This document shows positions 13,763 to 19,668 of a stretch of DNA of 19,668 bases, piece by piece (positions within the stretch are counted from its first letter, which is position 1; every line of letters starts with the position of its first letter). Source of the stretch: Christensenella sp. UBA1431 (GTDB lineage Bacteria > Bacillota > Clostridia > Christensenellales > UBA1431). Under the pieces are notes generated by a model that was given only the letters and a program-made list of their open reading frames with translations, had not been told where the DNA came from and did not search any database. The position numbers and the translations under genes are program-made. The stretch covers positions 12,764-32,431 of the forward strand of contig DCTV01000076.1 of assembly GCA_002329665.1 (NCBI GenBank). Reading direction: 5' to 3'.

Positions 13763-15226
13763 ATGCAGGAAAAGATGCCCGTGGTGGACATGCTCGAAAG
13801 ATGGGCCGGACGAAGCCGCCACCGGCTGCATATGCCCGGCCACAAGGGCGGCAGGGGCCTTGATAACGCGCCCGGTTTCGACGCGCTTCGTTTCGATGCG
13901 ACCGAGCTTGCCGACACCGACGACCTGTTCGCGCCGGCCGGCGCGCTGAAAGAGGCGATGGAGCTGGCCGCGGCGGGGTTTTTCGCTGTCTGGACGCGGT
14001 TTCTGACCGCGGGGGCTACGGCCGGCGTCCTCGCGATGCTGCTCTCGCTCGAACCGGGGGCGGACGTCGTTGTGGGGCGCGACTGCCACCGGTCGGTGGC
14101 GGCGGGGGTCGAACTCGCGGGCCTCAGGCCGGTATTCGTCTATCCTGAGACGCTAGAAGACGGCCTGCCCGGGTGCGTGCGCCCGGACCGCGTCGAGGAC
14201 GCGCTGAAAAAGCGGCGCGCAGGCGCGGTGGTTGTCACGTACCCGAACTATTACGGCCTGTGCCCGGACCTCGGCGCTATCCGCGCGGCGGCCGACCGCC
14301 ACGGCGCGCTGCTGCTGGTCGACGGCGCGCACGGCACGCATTTCGCGAGCGGCGCGCCCGCGCTGCCGCCGTATGCGGGGCGGTTCGCAGACGTTTGGGT
14401 GGACGGAGCGCACAAGACGATCGGCGCGATGGGGCAGGGCGCTTTCATGCATATGGGCGCGCGCGCCAGCGACAAGGGGATGGCGCGGGAAACGCTCGAA
14501 CGCGCGCTCGCGCTGGTGCACACGTCGAGCCCGTCCTACCCGGTGCTCGCCTCGCTGGACGCGGCGCGGCAGCGGCTCTTCACGAAAGGAGCCGAGTGGC
14601 AGGACTTCGCGCTCTCGTGCCAGGAAGCGTTGCGGTCCATCGACGCGCTGCCCGGCCTCGCCTGCCCCGGCCTTAGCGCAACCGGACGGGCGGGTGTCGC
14701 CGCTTACGATCCCACGCGGCTGGTGGCTGACGTGCGCGGGCGGGGCTTGACTGGCTATGCGGCTGCGCCTATACTAAAATCAGCGGGCATAGAGGTCGAA
14801 ATGTGCGACGGCGCCCGCGTCGTCGGGATAGCGGCCCCGTGGGACCCCGGCGCATTGACGGCTTTGCGCGGCGCGCTGGCCGCGCTAAAAGGGGCCGGGC
14901 GCGGCGAATGCCCCCCCGAACCGGCGCTGCCGCCGTTTCGGGCACAGGCGATGCGTCCCCCGTCGCGCCGCGTGGAACTCGTGGAGGTCGCCGGCGCGAA
15001 GGGCCGTGTGGCCGCGGCCGCCGTCGGCGCGTACCCGCCTGGCGTCCCGGCGCTCTGGCCGGGCGAGGCGGTAAACGCGGATGCGGTGCGGTATCTAAAG
15101 GGAGTCCTGAACTCGGGCGGCAGGCTTTTCGGCCTGCAGGACGGCAAACTGCCCGTATTCGGCGGTCAGGCTCAGGAACGTGGGGGGCGGCGGGGAAACC
15201 CAGAAAAAGGGCCGCCTTTTTGTTAA
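13763..15226 (+). CDS. Orn/Lys/Arg decarboxylase-family PLP enzyme (YaaO-like)
   Basis: This 487-residue fold-type I pyridoxal-phosphate enzyme is of the basic amino-acid decarboxylase family (major domain). It shows the N-terminal signature HRLHMPGHKGG, the ring-stacking histidine H109 in RDCHRSV, the cofactor aspartate D187 in LLVDGAHGTHF and the Schiff-base lysine K218 in DGAHKT. Substrate (arginine, lysine or ornithine) cannot be told from sequence. It lacks the N-terminal wing domain of the large enterobacterial enzymes, as do B. subtilis YaaO and SpeA. ATG 13763 is supported by GGAGG at 13753-13757; an in-frame TTG at 13751 overlaps that site. It heads the cluster with tmk, holB and ricT, the same order as in Bacillus. 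The last 18 or so residues are low-complexity and overlap a terminator-like hairpin. Confidence 0.9.
   Translation: MQEKMPVVDMLERWAGRSRHRLHMPGHKGGRGLDNAPGFDALRFDATELADTDDLFAPAGALKEAMELAAAGFFAVWTRFLTAGATAGVLAMLLSLEPGADVVVGRDCHRSVAAGVELAGLRPVFVYPETLEDGLPGCVRPDRVEDALKKRRAGAVVVTYPNYYGLCPDLGAIRAAADRHGALLLVDGAHGTHFASGAPALPPYAGRFADVWVDGAHKTIGAMGQGAFMHMGARASDKGMARETLERALALVHTSSPSYPVLASLDAARQRLFTKGAEWQDFALSCQEALRSIDALPGLACPGLSATGRAGVAAYDPTRLVADVRGRGLTGYAAAPILKSAGIEVEMCDGARVVGIAAPWDPGALTALRGALAALKGAGRGECPPEPALPPFRAQAMRPPSRRVELVEVAGAKGRVAAAAVGAYPPGVPALWPGEAVNADAVRYLKGVLNSGGRLFGLQDGKLPVFGGQAQERGGRRGNPEKGPPFC
15186..15224 (+). terminator. Terminator-like hairpin overlapping the end of the decarboxylase gene
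   Basis: GGCGGC (15186-15191) pairs with GCCGCC (15211-15216), enclosing a small GGG-AAA-CCC hairpin, and TTTTTGTT follows at 15217-15224. The stop codon TAA (15224-15226) lies at the end of the T-tract, and tmk starts 9 bases later. It could reduce read-through from the decarboxylase gene into tmk, acting as an internal attenuator. Confidence 0.5.
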
Positions 15227-15235
15227 GGGAGAAAG

Positions 15236-15874
15236 ATGAGAGGACTGTTTATCACATTCGAAGGTCCGGACGGCGGCGGAAAGAGTACGCAGATACGGCT
15301 GCTGAACGAGTGGCTCACGGCCCGCGGGCACGAAGTGCTGGTGACGCGGGAGCCCGGCGGCTGCAAGGTCGCCGAGGAGATCAGGGGGCTTATCCTTGAT
15401 ATCCGCCACACGAGCATGACCCCTGTTACGGAGGCGCTCCTCTACGCCGCGGCGCGCGCGCAGCACGTGGAGGAAGTCATCGCGCCGGCGCTCGAAGCGG
15501 GGAAGACCGTGATTTGCGACAGGTTCCTGGACTCGTCGCTGGCATACCAGGGTGCAGGTCGGAAGCTGGGCTTTACGACGGTGGCCGACATGAACCGCCA
15601 CGCGACGCACGGCCTCGTTCCCGAGATCACCTTCCTTTGCCGGATCAACACGGAACTCTCGCGCCTGCGGGTGTGGGGGCGATCCGTCCCCGACCGGCTG
15701 GAAAGCGAGAAAACGGATTTCCAGGACCGCGTGCTCAGGGGGTTCGACGAACTTGCAAGGCGTTACCCGGAGCGCATAAAGGAAATCGACGCGGGGCGGG
15801 ACATACAGGTGGTCTACGACGAGATCATCGGACACGTGCGCGCGCTGCTCGAACGGAGAGAGCACGGGGCGTGA
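15236..15874 (+). CDS. tmk: Thymidylate kinase (dTMP kinase)
   Basis: This 212-residue enzyme phosphorylates dTMP to dTDP with ATP, supplying dTTP for replication. It shows the P-loop EGPDGGGKST (9-18, K16), the TREPGG substrate motif (about 37-42) and the DRF motif with the following DSSLAYQG (D95-R96-F97). Length is normal for the family. ATG 15236 is preceded by GGGAGAAAG. The stop overlaps the holB GTG start by 4 bases (GTGA), so the two are translationally coupled. In Bacillus small genes (yaaQ/darA, yaaR) sit between tmk and holB; they are absent here. Confidence 0.97.
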   Translation: MRGLFITFEGPDGGGKSTQIRLLNEWLTARGHEVLVTREPGGCKVAEEIRGLILDIRHTSMTPVTEALLYAAARAQHVEEVIAPALEAGKTVICDRFLDSSLAYQGAGRKLGFTTVADMNRHATHGLVPEITFLCRINTELSRLRVWGRSVPDRLESEKTDFQDRVLRGFDELARRYPERIKEIDAGRDIQVVYDEIIGHVRALLERREHGA

Positions 15875-16854
15875 GCATACCACAACAGACCCTGTTCGTT
15901 TCCGTACTGAGCGGACGCGTCCCGCACGCCGTGCTCATCACGGGCGAGAGGGGCGCGGGCAAACGGAATACGGCCGAGCGCCTCGCCGGGATGCTGCTGT
16001 GCACGGGGCACCCGAAACCCTGCGGCGCCTGCCGCGGCTGCAGACTGCGGGAAACCGGGTCGCACCCCGACCTCCTGCGCGTTTCGGAGCAGAAGGGCAC
16101 GATAAAAATCGAGGCCGTGCGCGATCTTATCGAAGAGCTTTCGAAAAAGCTCTACGGCGAAGGACACCGCGCCGTCCTCATCGAGAACGCGCAGGCGATG
16201 ACCGTGCAGGCGCAGAACTGCCTGTTAAAAACGCTGGAGGACCCGCCCGACGGGACCGTGTTCGTGCTGACCTGCCGCAGCGAGCGGGAACTGCTTCCCA
16301 CCGTCGTTTCGCGGTGCCGGGTCGTGAGGATCACGGGCGAGGGCGAGGCTGCGGCGCGCGTGCGCCTGGAAAAGGAGTTGGGGACCGACGCCCGCGAGGC
16401 CGCCCTCTTTGCGCGGCTGGGCGAGGGCTATTTCGAAAGGGCGCGGGAATGGGCGTTAGAAAAAGGGCCGATGGAACTGCGGCACGGGCTGTGGTCCGTG
16501 CTGATGAGGCTGTCCGAACCGGGAGCGGATCCCCTCGCCGGTTACGCGCTTTGCAAGGACCGCGCGGAGGAAGCTGGCCTTATCCTTTCGGTCTTATCCG
16601 GGATATTGGCCGAGGTCCTGCTATACAAACAGGGAGGCGGGGCAATCAGCCCGGACCACGCCCGGGACACGGCGGCCCTTTCGAAGAAGTTTTCGGGCCC
16701 CGGCTTGCAGCGGTGCCTGGAGTGCGCCGCGAGAGCGGGCGCGCTGATCGAGGTCAACGCGCACCGGCAGATGCTCATAGAGGACCTGCTGCTCAAAATA
16801 AAGGACGCAATGGAGGATTCACTATATGACCAAAGTGATCGGCGTGCGCTTTAA
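15871..16854 (+). CDS. holB: DNA polymerase III subunit delta-prime
   Basis: This 327-residue clamp-loader subunit is the non-ATPase delta-prime. It has a degenerate P-loop GERGAGKRN (25-33, with K31-R32 instead of K-S/T), the zinc-binding cysteines C44, C51, C54 and C57 (CGACRGC), LLKTLEDPP, and the conserved SRC motif (S147-R148-C149) that reaches into the neighbouring clamp-loader ATP site. The GTG start at 15871 overlaps the tmk stop and has GGAGAG about 10 bases upstream; the frame is open further left, inside tmk, but without a family-like sequence. The 3' end overlaps the next gene by 29 bases. The C-terminal third is less conserved, as is usual. Confidence 0.94.
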   Translation: MSIPQQTLFVSVLSGRVPHAVLITGERGAGKRNTAERLAGMLLCTGHPKPCGACRGCRLRETGSHPDLLRVSEQKGTIKIEAVRDLIEELSKKLYGEGHRAVLIENAQAMTVQAQNCLLKTLEDPPDGTVFVLTCRSERELLPTVVSRCRVVRITGEGEAAARVRLEKELGTDAREAALFARLGEGYFERAREWALEKGPMELRHGLWSVLMRLSEPGADPLAGYALCKDRAEEAGLILSVLSGILAEVLLYKQGGGAISPDHARDTAALSKKFSGPGLQRCLECAARAGALIEVNAHRQMLIEDLLLKIKDAMEDSLYDQSDRRAL

Positions 16855-17731
16855 GCGCGCCGGGAAGATATATTATTTCGATCCCGGAGGATGGGACGCC
16901 CACAGCGGGGACAACGTGATCGTGGAGACGGTGCGCGGCGTCGAATACGGCGAAGTGGTGCTGGGCCCCCGCGAAGTGGACGAAGAAGAGCTTAGCACGC
17001 CCCTGAAAAGCGTCATCCGCATAGCTACCCCCGAAGACGGGAAGGTGATGGAAGCAAACGCCGCGAAGGCGAAGGAAGCGTTCGCGATCTGCGAGGCCAA
17101 AATAGCGAAGCACCAGCTCGAGATGAAGCTGGTGGACGTCGAGTATACTTTCGACAACAACAAGATCATCTTCTATTTCACCGCGGACGGGCGCGTGGAC
17201 TTCCGCGAGCTGGTGAAGGACCTTGCTTCCGTGTTCCGCGTGCGGATCGAACTGAGGCAGATCGGCGTCAGGGACGAGGCCAAGATGCTCGGCGGCCTGG
17301 GGGGCTGCGGGCGCCCGAACTGCTGCAGCCAGTTCCTCGGCGAGTTCCAGCCGGTCTCGATCAAGATGGCGAAGGAGCAGAACCTTTCTTTAAGCCCCAC
17401 CAAAATTTCCGGCCTCTGCGGGCGGCTCATGTGCTGCCTGAAATACGAGCAGGAATACTACGAACGCATGTCCAGGTGCATGGTGCGCGCGGGCAAGCCG
17501 GTCACGACGCCCGACGGCCCGGGCGTCGTCGTGGACAACAACGCGCTCACCGAAACCGCCACCGTGCGCGTGGAACTGTCGGACGGCTCGTACGACATGC
17601 GCAGTTACCATTATTCCGCCGTGACCCCGCGGAACCGGCACGGCGACGGCGCCCCGCAGAAGACCCGTACGGGCAAGGACGTTACCGGGAAGGAAGAGGC
17701 GGCGGCAGGTCTCGAAGATGATGAAACGTAA
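16826..17731 (+). CDS. ricT: RicT (YaaT), PSP1-domain regulator of RNA maturation
   Basis: This 301-residue PSP1-domain protein belongs to the RicT/YaaT family. In B. subtilis, RicT forms a complex with RicA and RicF that carries [4Fe-4S] clusters and directs RNase Y-dependent processing of polycistronic mRNAs, affecting competence, sporulation and biofilms. The conserved cysteines are present: C161, C166-C167 (GGCGRPNCC), C198 and C203-C204 (GLCGRLMCC). The last 45 residues are charged and probably disordered. ATG 16826 has GGAGG at 16812-16816 and lies inside the end of holB (29-base overlap), so expression is coupled. It is the last gene of the rightward cluster; yabA and the tRNA/rRNA methylase genes that follow in Bacillus are missing. 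Confidence 0.96.
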   Translation: MTKVIGVRFKRAGKIYYFDPGGWDAHSGDNVIVETVRGVEYGEVVLGPREVDEEELSTPLKSVIRIATPEDGKVMEANAAKAKEAFAICEAKIAKHQLEMKLVDVEYTFDNNKIIFYFTADGRVDFRELVKDLASVFRVRIELRQIGVRDEAKMLGGLGGCGRPNCCSQFLGEFQPVSIKMAKEQNLSLSPTKISGLCGRLMCCLKYEQEYYERMSRCMVRAGKPVTTPDGPGVVVDNNALTETATVRVELSDGSYDMRSYHYSAVTPRNRHGDGAPQKTRTGKDVTGKEEAAAGLEDDET

Positions 17732-17755
17732 CGATTCCAAACCGCGCTGAATATT

Positions 17756-17802
17756 CGCGGGGGCCGCCGAAAATCGTTTCAGGATTATCGGCGGCCCCCG
17801 TG
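17756..17802. terminator. Long hairpin between convergent ricT and hydrolase genes
   Basis: A 13-bp perfect stem (CGGGGGCCGCCGA, 17758-17770, with its complement at 17788-17800) extends by two more pairs to about 15 bp, with a 17-base loop. Only TTT follows on the plus strand and no T-run on the minus strand. By position it would end transcription from both converging genes, but it is not a canonical U-tract terminator. Confidence 0.6.
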
Positions 17803-17828
17803 CTTTGGTCAAGGTCCGGGTTTTAGTG

Positions 17829-18635
17829 TCAGATCCTCTCGTTCAACCACTCGGTGATGTCCCCGAGGATCCTGTCTTTACAGGGTTCATTCAGGATTTC
17901 GTGCCACAGGCCGGAGTAAATGAACAGCGACTTATCCTCCGAACCAATTTCACCGAAGAAATCGCGCGAATCCTTTTCGGACACGATCATGTCGCTTGCG
18001 CCGTGCATGACGATGACGGGGTCCGTGAACAACGCCGCGTTTTCCTTCATCCATGCGTGGCCTTTCTTTACAGCATAAAAAAGGCCCAACGTGACTTTGG
18101 GTTGGGTATAGGGGTCGTTCTTGTAGGCTTCCACCACGGCCCGGTCTGAGCAAACGGCGTCGGCCAGCGTATTATCGGTTTCGATATTCGGATCGAGGCC
18201 GTCCGGGATGCCAATAAGGGCTTCTTTATTGTCCCTTGTCCACGCCCCCGTCGTTACGAAGCCTTTCACGAGGCCGGGCCATTTCGTGCCGAAGTACGCG
18301 GCGGCATAGCCGCCCAAGCTGTGGCCGAGAACGAATACCGGCAAGCCGGGGTTTTCTTTTAGGGCGAGGTCGACGAACACCTTCGCGTCCTTTATGATCT
18401 CTTCCTCGTGGCTATAATATGTCCTCGGACCGCCTGAGCGTCCGTGTCCCCTGAGATCGAACCGATACGTCCCGAAGCCCTGTCTGTTGAGATAGCCGGC
18501 GACATAATCGTACCTTCCTTGGTGTTCGCACAAACCGTGGATCATGACGATGGCCGCCCTCGGAGTGTCCAAGACATTCACCTTTCCGTACAGTTCAACG
18601 CCATCGAACGCCTTTTTCGTAATCTCTCGTTCCAT
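17829..18635 (-). CDS. Alpha/beta hydrolase, monoacylglycerol-lipase-like
   Basis: This 268-residue cytoplasmic hydrolase (serine aminopeptidase S33 / Hydrolase_4 group) has a complete triad: S106 in GHSLGG, D215 in HGASDMIV and H245 in GLWHEILNE. The oxyanion region is IHGLCEHQGRY (32-42), and FDLRGHGRSGG (59-69) is the other family hallmark. Lysophospholipase or monoacylglycerol lipase activity is plausible; the real substrate is unknown. ATG 18633-18635 is preceded by GGAGGG at about 7 bases. Base composition is less GC-rich than the neighbours, so it may have been acquired. It is transcribed alone, converging on ricT, from a strong promoter about 260 bases upstream. Confidence 0.93.
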   Translation of the reverse strand: MEREITKKAFDGVELYGKVNVLDTPRAAIVMIHGLCEHQGRYDYVAGYLNRQGFGTYRFDLRGHGRSGGPRTYYSHEEEIIKDAKVFVDLALKENPGLPVFVLGHSLGGYAAAYFGTKWPGLVKGFVTTGAWTRDNKEALIGIPDGLDPNIETDNTLADAVCSDRAVVEAYKNDPYTQPKVTLGLFYAVKKGHAWMKENAALFTDPVIVMHGASDMIVSEKDSRDFFGEIGSEDKSLFIYSGLWHEILNEPCKDRILGDITEWLNERI

Positions 18636-18895
18636 TTAAGGCCCTCCTTCAATCCGGCATGCCCGTTCAGAAAAAACCGTGTATCCCGAGGCTTTTTCGC
18701 GCCATAGCATTCCCCCTTTTCGACAATAACCGTTATGGTTCGCGAACTCCTGGTAAGAAGCGGCGGTATCCTCCGCTTTGAACGGACGATATTGGCAAAG
18801 GCCGCAGAGAATTTTTAAGGCAAATACAAAGAGCCCATACGCTTTTTTGAAGCGTACGGACTTCTCTTCTCTCCGGTCCATATTATCTAAAATTT
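18636..18895 (-). promoter_or_regulatory. Leader of the hydrolase gene with hairpin
   Basis: From the promoter at 18896-18924 to the hydrolase ATG there are about 250 nt without a convincing gene. Near the 5' end the transcript can form a 10-bp stem (18835-18844 / 18850-18859, loop of 5). One of its pairs is G-U in the minus-strand RNA but a mismatch in the plus strand, hinting that the minus RNA is the functional form. A weak U-rich stretch (CTCTTTGTATTTG) follows. An 81-codon frame (ATG 18881) fills the leader but lacks a ribosome-binding site. A 12-codon frame (MARKSLGIHGFF) after AAGGGGG is another possibility. Function unknown. Confidence 0.4.
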
Positions 18896-19230
<335 letters not shown>

Positions 19231-19263
19231 GGCGAGGGTTAGAGCCCCTGTTCCGGCTTCCCG

Positions 19264-19370
19264 CAACGCCGATGAGCCATTTTTAAGGGGCGGTATACGT
19301 GATCCTGTGCGGCGCGCACGGACGGCGGACCGCCCCTTCTGGCCAGCGACAGCCGGCCGGAGCGGCGTTG
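19264..19370. ncRNA. Branched inverted-repeat structure downstream of ferredoxin (unidentified RNA or element)
   Basis: An outer 8-bp stem (CAACGCCG 19264-19271 / CGGCGTTG 19363-19370) encloses a 10-bp stem (AAGGGGCGGT 19285-19294 / ACCGCCCCTT 19329-19338). That stem in turn encloses a GTGCG-GCG-CGCAC hairpin at about 19307-19319. The right-hand internal loop holds further self-complementary GGCC boxes. All pairings are perfect, so the structure is unlikely to be chance. No T-run follows, so it is not a simple ferredoxin terminator. Candidate explanations are a small RNA (the stem-bubble-stem layout recalls 6S RNA, without sequence proof), a processing site, or a MITE-like repeat. The strand is undetermined. 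Confidence 0.4.
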
Positions 19371-19602
19371 TCAGGCGCCCAACGATTTTGGTTGAAAAAG
19401 GCAGGCTTCGGTGCCGGCGACCCGGGAGGCAGGTTTCTCCTGTGTTTTTGGTATTAGCTGGATTTTCATCCAATATGTTACAATAATATTACCATATAAT
19501 TACGTTTAAATTAACAATATATAGTCTATTATATTTACTGTAACTTTTTACGGGATAAGTCTGCCCAGTAGACGGATGGCGAACACAACGGGGGGGAGCG
19601 GC
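19371..19602 (+). promoter_or_regulatory. Upstream region of the window-end gene
   Basis: A weak terminator-like hairpin lies at 19429-19449 (GCAGG / CCTGT, then GTTTTT). From about 19465 to 19550 the sequence becomes very AT-rich. A plausible promoter there is TTAACA (19511-19516), a 17-base spacer and TTTACT (19534-19539), though several alternatives exist. GTTACA (19477-19482) and TGTAAC (19539-19544) form a distant inverted pair. A small stem GTCT / AGAC (19559-19573) lies in the would-be leader, 30 bases before the start codon. Confidence 0.35.
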
Positions 19603-19668
19603 ATGAAGAAACGGGTAGCGACGGTTTTACTCGCATTGCTGGTGATGCTCAGCGGTTGGACCTTATTG
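19603..19668 (+). CDS. Exported protein, N-terminus only (cut by window end)
   Basis: The first 22 codons read MKKRVATVLLALLVMLSGWT plus LL, a lysine/arginine-rich start followed by an uninterrupted hydrophobic core, i.e. a Sec signal peptide or first membrane segment. No lipobox cysteine is visible in the part present. ATG 19603 follows GGGGGGAG by about 5 bases. The mature protein lies outside the window, so no function can be given. Confidence 0.7.
   Translation, partial: MKKRVATVLLALLVMLSGWTLL

Noticed and set aside
18636..18881. 81-codon leftward frame ahead of the hydrolase
   Set aside because: There is no Shine-Dalgarno before its ATG, the translation spans a hairpin and looks non-natural, and it ends inside the hydrolase ribosome-binding region. 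Kept only as a possible leader frame.
19405..19450. Cobalamin-riboswitch-like box (complement of AGGCAGGTTTCTCCTG)
   Set aside because: Only the B12-box-like string is present. The other conserved parts of the riboswitch are missing, and on that strand the region upstream is AT-rich promoter DNA.

Overview
The window comes from a GC-rich member of the Bacillota, most likely a clostridial lineage. The evidence is gene content and order. A decarboxylase-tmk-holB-ricT cluster is laid out as in the Bacillus subtilis yaaO-tmk-holB-yaaT region. AddAB replaces RecBCD, a DnaD-family protein is paired with a DnaI/DnaC-type helicase loader, and Shine-Dalgarno sites are strong GGAGG types. There are no ribosomal or tRNA genes, no phage genes and no CRISPR array. 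I cannot place it below phylum/class level from the sequence alone.

Layout, left to right. (1) Positions 1-3644: the last codons of addB and all of addA (double-strand break repair nuclease-helicase), tightly coupled. (2) 3727-5115: a lipoprotein M6-type zinc metalloprotease. (3) 5116-5663: an AT-richer patch with a small leftward DUF4177 gene and possible coding debris. (4) 5664-9150, leftward: a short alanyl-tRNA synthetase that stops after the editing domain, and a PepV/Sapep-type M20 dipeptidase. Each has its own sigma-A-like promoter, and a hairpin-dense, inverted-repeat-bounded segment lies between them. (5) 9428-10147: radC, rightward. (6) 10192-12682, leftward: a DnaD-domain protein with four repeat units and a helicase-loader ATPase in one operon, closed by a textbook terminator. 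(7) 12855-13478, leftward: an unrecognised 207-residue protein. (8) 13763-17731, rightward: Orn/Lys/Arg-type decarboxylase, thymidylate kinase, DNA polymerase III delta-prime and RicT, packed or overlapping, and preceded by a strongly structured 110-nt non-coding segment. (9) 17829-18635, leftward: an alpha/beta hydrolase with a roughly 250-nt leader behind a strong promoter. (10) 19057-19230: a 2[4Fe-4S] ferredoxin, followed by a 107-nt branched inverted-repeat structure. (11) 19603-end: the first 22 codons of an exported protein behind an AT-rich promoter region.

Taken together this is mostly a core-genome information-processing neighbourhood (recombination, helicase loading, dTTP supply, clamp loading, RNA-maturation regulation), with accessory genes inserted between. 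No clear defence, secretion or biosynthetic system is present. The items most worth a second look are the truncated synthetase with its four-cysteine insert, the four-repeat DnaD protein, three unexplained structured non-coding segments (7571-7745, 13636-13745, 19264-19370), and a terminator-like hairpin embedded in the 3' end of the decarboxylase gene.
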